Of a stretch of DNA of 64,000 nt, positions 26,876 through 35,726 are shown piece after piece (the stretch's first letter is position 1; every line of letters begins with the position of its first letter). Made by a program: the position numbers and the translations under genes. The DNA is from Novosphingobium sp. KCTC 2891 (GTDB taxonomy: Bacteria > Pseudomonadota > Alphaproteobacteria > Sphingomonadales > Sphingomonadaceae): the NCBI RefSeq assembly GCF_025938155.1, contig NZ_JAPCZG010000005.1:186001-250000 (forward strand), read 5' to 3'. The notes beneath the pieces are model-generated. The model was given only the letters and a program-made list of their open reading frames with translations, made no database searches and was not told the origin of the DNA.

Positions 26876-29299
26876 TCAGAAGCGCGCGGTGACCTGGAAC
26901 TGGACCGTGCGCGGCAGGTTCACGAAGCCGAGCGTGTCCGCCGGGCTGTTCGGCGCGTCGATTGCGCCGCCCACGATGAAGCGGTTGGTCAGGTTCTTGC
27001 CGATCACCGCGAACTCGTAACGGTCATCCTCGGTCTTGAGGCGGACCGAAGCGTCGAGCGCGACGAACTTTTCCTGCACCGAGTTGGGCTTGCCGAACGA
27101 CGAGGCAAGGTACGAACCCGAGTAGCGGCTGTCGATCGAAAGGCCGGCTTTCAGGCCTTCCGACACCGGTGCTTCGTAGGAAACGCCCAGCGCGCCGGTC
27201 CAGTTCGGAGCGACTGCGGTCGGCGTGCCGCTCAGGTCCTGCGCCGGGGCGCCCTGGAACGACAGACCACCAGCGCCGCAGCCCTGGGCCACCGTCTGGC
27301 CGCCGTAGCACGGCGCGACGTAATCGGCGTAACGGGCGCGGTTGTAGTTCACCGAGCCATGGAGGTTGAACCCGGCCACGGCGCGCGGCGCGAATTCGAA
27401 CTCCAGCTCGACACCCTTGGTGCGGGCGCGGCCGGCGTTCGTGGTGATGAACGCGAAGGTGGCGGCGTTGAAGAAGTCCACCTGCAGGTTCTTGTAGAGG
27501 TAGCTGTAGACCGCGGCGTTGAGGCGCAGCTGGTGATCGAACACCTCCGACTTGATGCCGAATTCAAAGCCGCCGGCCGTTTCCGGGTTGAAGGCAACGT
27601 CGCTGGTGACGGTACCCGCGCTGACGAAGCCCGAGTTCGAGAAGCCGCCCGACTTGTAGGCGGTCTTGTAGGCGCCATAGACGGTCACGTCGCGGGCTGG
27701 CTTCCAGGTCAGCGTGGCTTCTGGCGACCAGTTGTCCCACTTCTGGTTGGCCGAGATCGGCTTGCCCTGCGGGAAGAGACCCTGGAGCAGCACGTTGACA
27801 TAGGGCTGCGTCAGGTAGCTGTCCTTGGTTTCGTGCGTGTAGCGCACGCCCGCGGCGGCTTCGAGGCCTTCGATCAGCTTCCAGTTGACCTGGCCATAGG
27901 CCGAGATCGTTTCGCCATCGGTTTCCGAGTGCTTGTAGTAGCCGAGGTATTCGTAGGCGGCCGGTGCGCTGCTGTCCGAAACGCCGCCGAACGAGCCGGT
28001 CTGGCGGTGGTCACGCTTGGTCTTCTGGTAGAGGACGCCGGTCATCAGGTTGACCGGGCCGTCGACCTTGGTCTGCGCGCGCAGTTCCGACGAGACGGCG
28101 TGCCACACCGAGTGCTCGGTCGAAGGCGCGGCCAGCGGATCGGGCGCCGAGACCATGGTGCAGTCGCAGGCCCACTGGTTGACGTTCTTGTTGTAGTTGT
28201 TGACCCAGGTCAGCGCGACCGCGCCAAGGTCATAGTCGACCGTGCCGGTGACGGCCCAGCTGCGGTAGCGATTGTAGAGACCGCCATCCTTGCGCGAATA
28301 GGGGTTGGTGCCGGCAAGGTCAGCCGGGAAGTTGTTCTGGTAGATGGCGAAGTCGTGGCTGCACTTCACCGCCGGGTTGATGCCGAAGGTGCCATCCGCG
28401 TTGCCGCAGGCATAGGGCACGTAGTTCCAGCTGTTGTTGTCGTTGTCGCTGACCGACGAGTTCGCCTTCAGCGTCATCGTCAGCTTGTCGTCGGGCTTGT
28501 ACTGCAGCGTGACACGGCCGAGGAACTCGCGCTCGCCCGGATTGTCACCCTGATGGGCCGGAGCGAAGTGGCTGGTGGTGGTGCCGGTGGCGGCATCGTA
28601 GGTCGAATAGGTCTTGTCGATGCCGCGGTTGGCGAAATAGCCGCCGAACATCTTCGAGCCGCGCACCGCGATGCGGATGCCGAGCGTGTCGGACAGCGGC
28701 CCCGAAGCCATCGCTTCGCCGACCAGACCCTTGGCCTTCACTTCATAGCCGAGGCGCGCCATGAACTCGGGCGTCCGGGTCGGCTCGGCCGACTTGAGCG
28801 AGATCACGCCGGCGGTGGCGTTCTTGCCGAAGAACAGCGCCTGCGGACCCTTGAGCATTTCGACGCTCTGGAGGTCGAGGAAGCCTTCGTTGATGACGCG
28901 GCCCTGGCCGTAGTAGACGCCATCGAGGATCACCGCGACCGACTGTTCGATGCCGATCGAGCTCGACGACGAGCCGATGCCGCGCAGGGTGAGCTGCGCG
29001 CCCGAGCCGTTCGAGGCGCGGCCGATGGTGAACTGCGGGGTCTGCGTGGAGATCTTCTCCAGGCTGGTCATGTCGTACTTCTGGATCTGTTCCGCGCTGA
29101 TCGCAGTGACCGCGACGGGAACGTCCTGAAGGTTTTCAACCTTGCGGCGGGCGGTGACGACGATCGATTCAAGACCGCCTTCCTGCGGGGCTTCCTGTGC
29201 ACCTTCCTGCGCGAAGGCGACTGCCGAGAACTGCGGCAGGAGCGAACCGCCGGCCATCGCCGCGGCCAGAACGATCTTGAAATTGCGCTTGGTGTTCAT
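26876..29299 (-). CDS. TonB-dependent outer-membrane receptor
   Basis: Ligand-gated outer-membrane porin energised by TonB. The 807-residue protein has a signal peptide (1-30, ending AFAQ), a TonB-box-like segment GLESIVVTARR just after it, a plug domain (about 55-170) and a 22-strand barrel ending in FQVTARF with terminal phenylalanine. It belongs to the Sphingomonad-type receptors for complex organic substrates rather than a recognisable siderophore receptor. It lies downstream of a TetR gene on the same strand, with a perfect palindrome and a structured leader of about 160 bp between them, and ends at a strong terminator. Confidence 0.93.
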   Translation of the reverse strand: MNTKRNFKIVLAAAMAGGSLLPQFSAVAFAQEGAQEAPQEGGLESIVVTARRKVENLQDVPVAVTAISAEQIQKYDMTSLEKISTQTPQFTIGRASNGSGAQLTLRGIGSSSSSIGIEQSVAVILDGVYYGQGRVINEGFLDLQSVEMLKGPQALFFGKNATAGVISLKSAEPTRTPEFMARLGYEVKAKGLVGEAMASGPLSDTLGIRIAVRGSKMFGGYFANRGIDKTYSTYDAATGTTTSHFAPAHQGDNPGEREFLGRVTLQYKPDDKLTMTLKANSSVSDNDNNSWNYVPYACGNADGTFGINPAVKCSHDFAIYQNNFPADLAGTNPYSRKDGGLYNRYRSWAVTGTVDYDLGAVALTWVNNYNKNVNQWACDCTMVSAPDPLAAPSTEHSVWHAVSSELRAQTKVDGPVNLMTGVLYQKTKRDHRQTGSFGGVSDSSAPAAYEYLGYYKHSETDGETISAYGQVNWKLIEGLEAAAGVRYTHETKDSYLTQPYVNVLLQGLFPQGKPISANQKWDNWSPEATLTWKPARDVTVYGAYKTAYKSGGFSNSGFVSAGTVTSDVAFNPETAGGFEFGIKSEVFDHQLRLNAAVYSYLYKNLQVDFFNAATFAFITTNAGRARTKGVELEFEFAPRAVAGFNLHGSVNYNRARYADYVAPCYGGQTVAQGCGAGGLSFQGAPAQDLSGTPTAVAPNWTGALGVSYEAPVSEGLKAGLSIDSRYSGSYLASSFGKPNSVQEKFVALDASVRLKTEDDRYEFAVIGKNLTNRFIVGGAIDAPNSPADTLGFVNLPRTVQFQVTARF

Positions 29300-29457
29300 T
29301 GCTGAGCTACCCCTGATCCTGTGTGGTGCGGGGCAGTCACGCGCGGCAGGAGCGATCCTGCCGAAAGTGCCTGAGATGCGATCCTGTCCCGCGTCCGCGG
29401 TGTCTTCCGCGGTTCGGGCCGAGCTGAACCACCACCGGCGGCGCCGGTCAAAGATAA
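29300..29457 (-). promoter_or_regulatory. Structured leader of the TonB receptor gene
   Basis: The leader contains a perfect 8-bp hairpin CGGCAGGA/TCCTGCCG with a 4-nt loop (29344-29363) and three copies of the 7-mer GATCCTG (29315-29321, 29354-29360, 29380-29386). Two CCGCGG hexamers near 29395-29412 can also pair. Read on the transcribed strand it includes CTCAGGCA, a fragment also seen in glycine riboswitches, but the rest of that aptamer is not recognisable. A regulatory RNA is possible; no class is assigned. Confidence 0.4.
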
Positions 29458-29473
29458 TTACAGCTTGCTGTAA
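29458..29473. promoter_or_regulatory. Probable TetR operator palindrome
   Basis: TTACAGC-TT-GCTGTAA, a perfect 7-bp inverted repeat with 2-bp centre, lies 4 bp beyond the stop of the TetR gene and upstream of the TonB receptor. On the minus strand it overlaps a TAATTAT stretch that could be the receptor's -10 element, a typical repressor position. The size and symmetry fit TetR-family sites. Confidence 0.6.
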
Positions 29474-29477
29474 AAAG

Positions 29478-30173
29478 TCACAGGTTGGACGGGAACTCGG
29501 TCAACACCGCCTGCGCGGTCTGCGGACGCAGAGGAAACTGGCTGAATTCCGCGACAAAATGGCGCATCCCAGCCTCTGTCGCATGAGGCAGCAAAGCTTG
29601 TAGGCATTGCCGCACCAGCCATGCCTCGAACTCGGCATCGGCCACTTCGCCCTTGGCCCAGAACACCACGCTGGACACCACGCCGAGTCGAATCGCGCGC
29701 ACGACATCGCCGGGCGGCACCTTGTCCCCCAGCAGGCCGCCCGCGATCATCGCCGCAACGTCCGCGCCGACCCGTTCGGCGTAAAGCTGCTGCAAACCGA
29801 CAAGTTCGGCGTGGTCGAGCAGCAGGAGGGCCATCGCGCGCGACAGCAGAGGCTCATCCAGCGTAGCCGTCGTCGCCTCGCGGCAGAATGCCCGCAAACG
29901 CTCCCACCCCGGCACCACGACCGTATCGGAGGCCGTCTCGAAGACCATCTCGCTTCGCGCGTTGGCCGCCAGCGCCACGAGCCGGTCCTTCGTCCCGAAG
30001 ATGTTGTAGAGCGTCTTTTCGGCGGTGCCGCTGGCCCCGGCGATCGCACGCATCGTCACCGCATCGTACCCCTCGCGCGCCACCAGCGACTGAGCGGCAG
30101 CAAGAATGCGCCGGCGCCGTTCGAGCTGGCGCTCGGTCAAGGTGCGTTGAGGGGCGGAAACGAGGGACGTCAT
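29478..30173 (-). CDS. TetR-family transcriptional regulator
   Basis: 231 residues. The N-terminal helix-turn-helix (about 15-65) has the family pattern RRRRILAAAQSLVAREGYDAVTM and then GTAEKTLYNIFGTKDRL. The C-terminal ligand-binding half (about 75-225) is helical. The start is the ATG at 30173. It is followed by an operator-like palindrome and the TonB receptor gene on the same strand, so it most likely represses the receptor. It lies 89 bp after the stop of the sulfonate binding-protein gene. Confidence 0.9.
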   Translation of the reverse strand: MTSLVSAPQRTLTERQLERRRRILAAAQSLVAREGYDAVTMRAIAGASGTAEKTLYNIFGTKDRLVALAANARSEMVFETASDTVVVPGWERLRAFCREATTATLDEPLLSRAMALLLLDHAELVGLQQLYAERVGADVAAMIAGGLLGDKVPPGDVVRAIRLGVVSSVVFWAKGEVADAEFEAWLVRQCLQALLPHATEAGMRHFVAEFSQFPLRPQTAQAVLTEFPSNL

Positions 30174-30262
30174 GCATCGCCCATGCCTCTGCTGCGCCGG
30201 GCTGCCAAGGCTCTTGTTGCGCGGCCCCGTCCCGGAAGGGGCAGCCGGACGCCGCCGAAACG

Positions 30263-31234
30263 CTAGCCCTTCACCAGATCGGGCGCGAGCAGATCGAACA
30301 CTTTCACCCGCCGGGGGAGAACGCCGTAATCGAGAAACCGGTCTGCCGCCCTTTGGAGGTCGTTGGCGAAAGCGTCGTCCGGCGCAGTCAGTGCGGGCTG
30401 CTCGCGCGCGACCATCTTGCGGGCCAGACTGATATCCACCCCGGTCTGCCGGGCATAAATCTGCGCATAAGGTTCGGGATGGGCACGGCACCAGGCATTC
30501 GCCCGCTGCGCCCGCGCGAGGACATCGGCGATGGTGGCCTTCTTCTTCGGATCGGACAGCGCGGCCTCCGACACCGCGATCAGCGTATAACCCGGGCCGA
30601 TGCCGCGACCGTCGCGCAGGATGCGCGCGCCGGCAGCTTCCGCCTTGGCCTGATAGATGCCGAAGATCGCCCACGCCTCGATCTGCCCCGAAGCGAAGGC
30701 GGATGCGGCGTCGTTCGGCAGCATGAAGCCGATTTTCACCGCCGAAGCCGGCACGCCCGCTTCGCGCAGCGCTTCCAGCAGCAGATAGTGCGAGATGCTG
30801 CCCCGCGCGCTCGACACGATCACCGATTTGCCCGCAAGATCGGCGACCGTACGGATCGGCGAACCGCCCGGCACGATGATCGCCATGCTTTCGGGCGCGC
30901 TGCGGGTCACGGCCGCGATCTTCAGCCGGCATCCTGCGGCGGCGGCAAGCACCACCGGAAGATCGCCGGCGGGAGCGGTATCCACCGCACCCGCGTTCAG
31001 GGCTTCCAGCAGCGGCGCGGCGCCGGGGAAATTGCCCCACGAAATGGGATAGCCGGCGCCTTCCAGCGCCCCCGCCGCCTCCAGCTTGGCCTGGAGCAGA
31101 TGAACCTGGTCGCCCAGCACGACGCCATTCGTCTTGCCCCCGGCGCAGGCTGCCAGCCCCGGGAGAATCCCGAGGCTGGCGATGGTCCCTGCGAGGAAGC
31201 TGCGACGATCAGAAACTAACCGAGAGACGACCAT
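30263..31234 (-). CDS. Sulfonate-type ABC transporter substrate-binding protein (SsuA-like)
   Basis: Periplasmic ligand-binding protein of the aliphatic sulfonate/nitrate/taurine group. The 323-residue protein starts with a twin-arginine signal (SDRRSFLAG) ending in a lipobox-like LAAC, then the type II binding fold with GSISHYLLLEAL and GRGIGPGYTLIA. The ATG at 31234 lies inside the 3' end of the TonB receptor gene (26-bp overlap), so the two are translationally coupled. It has no permease or ATPase partner beside it; the only SsuBC is at 42400-43991. Confidence 0.87.
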   Translation of the reverse strand: MVVSRLVSDRRSFLAGTIASLGILPGLAACAGGKTNGVVLGDQVHLLQAKLEAAGALEGAGYPISWGNFPGAAPLLEALNAGAVDTAPAGDLPVVLAAAAGCRLKIAAVTRSAPESMAIIVPGGSPIRTVADLAGKSVIVSSARGSISHYLLLEALREAGVPASAVKIGFMLPNDAASAFASGQIEAWAIFGIYQAKAEAAGARILRDGRGIGPGYTLIAVSEAALSDPKKKATIADVLARAQRANAWCRAHPEPYAQIYARQTGVDISLARKMVAREQPALTAPDDAFANDLQRAADRFLDYGVLPRRVKVFDLLAPDLVKG

Positions 31235-33809
31235 AATAGTATCCACCATTGGGATTGAAGGGCGAAGGGCCGTAATAGCCCTGCCCGGTCTGCGGGCTGC
31301 CCGGGCCATTGGTTTCCGGCCGCACGTTGAACACGTTGGTCGCGCCCACCTGCACCGTGGCGAAAGGCGTGACCGCCGCGCTGATGCTGGCGTCGGTGAT
31401 CCACTTCGCGCCGAAATCGCGGTCGTCCCCGGCGGCGGTGCGCTGGGTATACTTGCCATAGCGCGTGGTGGTGACCGCCAGCCCGAAGATGCCCTTGGTC
31501 CAGTTGGCCGAAAGCGCGAGCTTCGTATCGGGATTGATCACGGTCAGTTCACCCAACCGGTCCCCGCCGAAGAAGGCAGAACCCGCGCCGAGCAGCGAAG
31601 CACCGTTGGCCGCGAACAGCTGCGACGGAACAGTCGGTTCGCGGTCGATCTTGGTGTGGTTGTAGTTGAACGCGGCGCTCAGGTTGATCTGGCCGAAGGC
31701 GTCCAGCCCGTGATTCCAGTCGGCCACCACGTCGACGCCCGTGGTGGTGGTATCGGCCGCGTTGAAGAAGTATTCCACCTGCTGGATGCCGTTCAGGCCA
31801 TTCGCGTTGAGAATGGCGGTGATGCCGCTGCCAAAGAGGCGGCCGCTGCGCTCGATGCGGTTCTTGATGTTGATGTAGTAGCCGTCGACCGTGACGTTGA
31901 TCGCGCGGTTCGGCGTGAACACGAAGCCCAGCCCCGCATTCCAGCTCTTTTCCGCCTTCAGGTGCTGCGCGCCGAGGAGCTTGCCCACCAGCGAATCCGG
32001 CGTGACCAGCTTGGCCACGGTCGGCTGCGCTTCGGTCAGGCCGGTCGTCGGGTTGAGCACCAGCGCGGTGCGGCCATCGGTCTGCGCATAGGCAGCCTGA
32101 GTCAGCGACGGCGCACGGAAGCCGGTCCCGACGGTGCCGCGCAGCGCGAACGCCTTGCTGAACTCGAAGCGGGAATTGAGCTTCAGGCCCACCGGGCTGC
32201 CCGAGCCATCGCTGTAGTGCTCGGCCCGCACGGCGGCGCCGATGTACCAATTGTCGAGCGGGTAGATCCCGAGATCGACGTAGCCGGCATAGACGCGGCG
32301 CTTCGCGTCCGCCTGGTCCGCCGGCGAGAGCACGATGGCGGCCTGCACCACCGACGAGGCCAGCGTGCCGACGTTCCAGTCATACTGCTGGTCGCCCGGC
32401 TGGAAGATGTAGTTCGCGGTCTTCCACGCCAGTTCCTGCCCGGCGAAGGTCTGGAACCGATCGAGCCGGTATTCAGCGCCGAACGAGACCTGCACCGGAC
32501 GGGCAAGGCCAAGATCGACCTCCCGCGTCACGTCAAGGTTGTGCGTCCATTCGGTGAAGCGGAAGTTCGCGAGATTGTCCCAGGACGTCGGGCTGGTCGG
32601 TCCCAGCGCGGGGCGGATCGAGAGCTTCGAGAACTGGCGGCTGCTGTTGCGCCCGAAGCTGCTCGATGCGTCGATCTTCCAGCCCGCCAGATCGCCCTTC
32701 ACCCCGGCCACGACCTGCACGTCGCTTTCCGAGATGTTGTTCAGCGGATAATAGCCATCCGGGAAAAGTGCGGTGAAGTTGGCGTTGCCGTTGGGGCGGC
32801 GGAAGTTGTTGCCGATCTGCACGTCGCGGTGGCCGAAGGTGCCGAAGGTGTAGAACGTCCAGGCATCGTTGAACGGCAGTTCCGCGTTCCACGCACCGTT
32901 CCACGCCTTGACCTCGGGATCGCCGTTGTGCGCGCCGTCGAGATTCCACGTCGCGTTGCGGGCATTGGCGGCGCTGATGTTCGCCTGGACCTGCTCGGTG
33001 GTCAGGCCGCTCGTCGCGGCGACCTGTTCGACCGTGCGCCCGGAGGGCTTGCCATAGAGGTTGGTGTCGGTGGCCAGCAGGTTCCACCAGTTGCCGCCGC
33101 GCTTGCGATAATCGCCGCTGAAACGGACGAAGCCGTCGCCGATCTTCACGCCGTAGGAAAGCTGCGCCTTCCAGCTCTCGCGGTCGCCGCTGCCCAGGTA
33201 CTGCTCGCCGTACTGGAAGCTGCCGTCGAAGCCCTCGCGGCGGTCAAGCTGGATGTTGACCACCCCGGCGATGGCATCGGTGCCATATTGCGCGGCTGCC
33301 GAATCCTTCAGCACTTCGATCCGGCCGATGGCGCTGTTGGGGATAAGGTCGAGGTCGACCGCGTTGACGCCGCTCGAATCCTGCGGGGTATTGGTCATGA
33401 ACGCGCTGTTGTGGCGGCGCTTTCCGTTGACCAGCACCAGCGTATAAGCGGGGCTGAGGCCGCGGTTGCTGACGGGACGGACGACCGAGAACACGCCGGC
33501 GTGGGTAGAGGCGAAATTCATCGACGGAAGCAGCTTCGTCAGCGCCTCGCCGAATTCGGCCGCGCCGGTGCCCTTCAGCTTCTCGCCGCTCACCACGTCG
33601 ATCGGTGCCGGGCTTTCCGCCACGGTGCGCTGCGGCCCGCCGCGAATGCCGGTGACGATGATCGCCGAAGCGCCGCTGTCATCGCTGCCTTCTGCGGCCG
33701 GAACGGCACCAGCAGGCGCGTCTTCGGCAGCGTGCGCCGCACCGAACGGCGCCAGCCCCAGCGCGGCAACGCTGGCCAGAAGAGTGATACGAAAGCCCCC
33801 GCGAACCAT
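31209..33809 (-). CDS. TonB-dependent outer-membrane receptor (organosulfur island)
   Basis: The 866-residue receptor has a signal peptide (1-27, ending AHA), a plug (about 45-170) with the segment TLVLVNGKRRH, and a barrel ending GRLSVSF with terminal phenylalanine. Its position, overlapping one SsuA-type binding protein gene and 111 bp downstream of another, suggests it imports an organosulfur compound too large or scarce for porins. It belongs to the same subgroup as the receptor at 51661-54222 (both have the VLVNGKRRH and AAQYGTDAIAGVVNI-type segments). Confidence 0.92.
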   Translation of the reverse strand: MVRGGFRITLLASVAALGLAPFGAAHAAEDAPAGAVPAAEGSDDSGASAIIVTGIRGGPQRTVAESPAPIDVVSGEKLKGTGAAEFGEALTKLLPSMNFASTHAGVFSVVRPVSNRGLSPAYTLVLVNGKRRHNSAFMTNTPQDSSGVNAVDLDLIPNSAIGRIEVLKDSAAAQYGTDAIAGVVNIQLDRREGFDGSFQYGEQYLGSGDRESWKAQLSYGVKIGDGFVRFSGDYRKRGGNWWNLLATDTNLYGKPSGRTVEQVAATSGLTTEQVQANISAANARNATWNLDGAHNGDPEVKAWNGAWNAELPFNDAWTFYTFGTFGHRDVQIGNNFRRPNGNANFTALFPDGYYPLNNISESDVQVVAGVKGDLAGWKIDASSSFGRNSSRQFSKLSIRPALGPTSPTSWDNLANFRFTEWTHNLDVTREVDLGLARPVQVSFGAEYRLDRFQTFAGQELAWKTANYIFQPGDQQYDWNVGTLASSVVQAAIVLSPADQADAKRRVYAGYVDLGIYPLDNWYIGAAVRAEHYSDGSGSPVGLKLNSRFEFSKAFALRGTVGTGFRAPSLTQAAYAQTDGRTALVLNPTTGLTEAQPTVAKLVTPDSLVGKLLGAQHLKAEKSWNAGLGFVFTPNRAINVTVDGYYINIKNRIERSGRLFGSGITAILNANGLNGIQQVEYFFNAADTTTTGVDVVADWNHGLDAFGQINLSAAFNYNHTKIDREPTVPSQLFAANGASLLGAGSAFFGGDRLGELTVINPDTKLALSANWTKGIFGLAVTTTRYGKYTQRTAAGDDRDFGAKWITDASISAAVTPFATVQVGATNVFNVRPETNGPGSPQTGQGYYGPSPFNPNGGYYYGRLSVSF

Positions 33810-33920
33810 AATCTCTATCCTATTGGTTGAGTTTGTTGCGCCCTACCGGGCAGCCTCGGACCGAGCCAATGAGTTTGGCTCACCGCCGATGAGACTTGCG
33901 AATAAGCGCAGCCCACCCGA

Positions 33921-34853
33921 TCAGATCGGCGCGAAGGCGTCCGTTATCGGTCGCCGCGTCGTGAATTCGCCGGCGTTGCGGAACGTATCCAGGATCACCT
34001 GCTGCCGGGCGATCAGGCCGGCGTCGATGGCGGCGCGGCGCCGACGGTTCTGCCGGACAGTCACCTGCGCAATCGGAAGCGGCAGGCCGGTTTCGCCCGA
34101 GAGGATGCGGGCATAGTCATCGACATGGGCATTGGCCCATTCGAGCGCCTTCGCCTCGCGCTGGAGGAAGTCCGCCAGGATCGCGCGCTTGCCGGCAATC
34201 GCGCTCTCGCTGGCGACATCGAAGCCAATGCCTGGCGAGAAGTCGCGGCCGTCCACCACGATCCGCGCGCCCTCCGCCATGGCCACCGCGGTGTAGGGCG
34301 CCCAGGTCGACCAGCCATCGATGGCCCCTGTCTGCAACGCGGCACGGGAATCGCTGGGATTGAGGAAGGTGAGCCGGACCGCGTCGGGCGGCAGGCCGGC
34401 GGCAGCAAGCGCGCGCAGCACGAGATAGTGCCCGATACTGCCGCGCGTCGTCGCCACGCGCTTGCCCACCAGATCGCGGATCGAGTGCACCGGGGAATTG
34501 CCGCTCACGACCAGGGCCAGCGCCCCAGCCTCTCGCGCCTCCGACTGGGTGGCTGCGACTGCGCGCGCCGGGCTGCCGCTCTGGTAGGCGAACTGGAACG
34601 GCGCGTCGCCGACCAGCCCCACGTCGACCGCATCGCTGCCCAGCGCTTCGAGCAGGTTCTGCGCGGCGGGGAAATCGGACCATTCGACCTTGTAGGGCGC
34701 GCCGTCGAGCGCTCGGGCCGCGAGCATCAGCGCCTTGGTGCCGCCCTTCTGGCTGCCCACGCGCAAGGTATCGGCCCCTCCCCCGCCCCGACCGCACGCG
34801 GCAAGGACGAGGAAGGCGCCGGACGTCAGGATGGCGTGACGTCGGGACAACAT
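33921..34853 (-). CDS. Sulfonate-type ABC transporter substrate-binding protein (SsuA-like)
   Basis: 310 residues with a lipoprotein signal (SRRHAILTSGAFLVLAAC) and the binding fold: an initial LRVGSQKGG strand, then DAVDVGLVGDAPFQFAY, and TTRGSIGHYLVLRAL, the stretch characteristic of SsuA proteins. It starts 1 bp after the TauD gene stop and is thus in one unit with TauD and the DszA-like monooxygenase. It may deliver the TauD substrate to the SsuBC core encoded further upstream. Confidence 0.9.
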   Translation of the reverse strand: MLSRRHAILTSGAFLVLAACGRGGGGADTLRVGSQKGGTKALMLAARALDGAPYKVEWSDFPAAQNLLEALGSDAVDVGLVGDAPFQFAYQSGSPARAVAATQSEAREAGALALVVSGNSPVHSIRDLVGKRVATTRGSIGHYLVLRALAAAGLPPDAVRLTFLNPSDSRAALQTGAIDGWSTWAPYTAVAMAEGARIVVDGRDFSPGIGFDVASESAIAGKRAILADFLQREAKALEWANAHVDDYARILSGETGLPLPIAQVTVRQNRRRRAAIDAGLIARQQVILDTFRNAGEFTTRRPITDAFAPI

Positions 34854-34854
34854 C

Positions 34855-35709
34855 TCAGAGATCGGCCCACAGGGGCTCGTCCTCGATCAAGATGCGGTGG
34901 AGTTCGCGCGGGAAATTGCCGTAGTTGCGCACCGCGTAATGCACCGCCGCGCGGTTGTCCCAGAACGCCACCGAGTTCTTGCGCCAGCTGAACCGCACCT
35001 GCAATTCGGGCCGCTTGTACTGGCGCAGGATCTCATCGAGCAGCGCCTTGCTCTCGGCCAGTTCGAGCCCCAGGATCTGCGGCTGCTGCGAGAAATTGAC
35101 CCACAGGATCTTCTGTCCGGTTTCCCGGTGCGTGCGCACGATCGGATGCGCCACGATGGGATATTCGCGGCCCACCGCCTTCAGCGCTCCCAGGAAATTA
35201 TGCGTGACGTGCAGCCCTTCCAGCCGCGCCTTCAGATCGTCGGACAGCGCGTCGTAGGCCAGGTTCGCATCGACCCACACCGTGTCTCCGCCCACTTCCG
35301 GCAGGGTGATGTCGCGCAGCACCGCGCCCCAGGTCGGAACAAGCCGCCAGCTGGTGTCGGTGTGATAGGCATCGCCCGAATCCAGCACCGCCTTGAAGCG
35401 TTCGCCATATTCGCGGTCGTCCACCGCCGCGATCGAATGAACCGGCGTGAGGTTGCTCTGATGCTTGGTCGTGGGGTGGGTATAGAGCGGGCCGAACTGC
35501 CCGGCGAAGGCTGCGTGCTGCTCGTTGGTGAGCGGCTGGTCGCGGAAGAAGATCACCTTGTATTTCAGCACGGCAGCGCGGATCGCCTCGCGCTGGGCGT
35601 CGGTGATCGGCTTCGAGATGTCGATGCCCGAAACTTCGGCGCCGATGGTGGGCTGGAGCGGCCTGATGTCGAGGCCGGCGGTTGCCGTGTCGATTGCTGT
35701 GGTGGCCAT
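34855..35709 (-). CDS. TauD/TfdA-family Fe(II)/2-oxoglutarate dioxygenase
   Basis: Oxygenolytic release of sulfite or sulfate from a sulfonate such as taurine, or from an alkyl sulfate (TauD/AtsK branch). The 284-residue protein has the iron ligands H116-x-D118 (YH116TD118TSW) and H257, and R268 for 2-oxoglutarate binding. The start is the ATG at 35709 behind GAGGAGCAGG; the frame is open slightly further. It lies 17 bp after the DszA-like gene. The exact substrate cannot be read from sequence. Confidence 0.92.
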   Translation of the reverse strand: MATTAIDTATAGLDIRPLQPTIGAEVSGIDISKPITDAQREAIRAAVLKYKVIFFRDQPLTNEQHAAFAGQFGPLYTHPTTKHQSNLTPVHSIAAVDDREYGERFKAVLDSGDAYHTDTSWRLVPTWGAVLRDITLPEVGGDTVWVDANLAYDALSDDLKARLEGLHVTHNFLGALKAVGREYPIVAHPIVRTHRETGQKILWVNFSQQPQILGLELAESKALLDEILRQYKRPELQVRFSWRKNSVAFWDNRAAVHYAVRNYGNFPRELHRILIEDEPLWADL

Positions 35710-35726
35710 GGAACCTGCTCCTCGCC

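Noticed and set aside
26459..29305. Plus-strand open frame of about 950 codons
   Set aside because: Antisense shadow of the TonB receptor and SDR genes; low-complexity charged sequence and no plausible start or domain.
29300..29457. Glycine riboswitch call based on CTCAGGCA
   Set aside because: Only one short motif matches; the partner helices and conserved loops of the aptamer cannot be placed, so it is reported only as an unclassified leader.
31134..33830. Plus-strand open frame of about 900 codons
   Set aside because: Antisense shadow of the second TonB receptor, which has signal peptide, plug, barrel and terminal phenylalanine.
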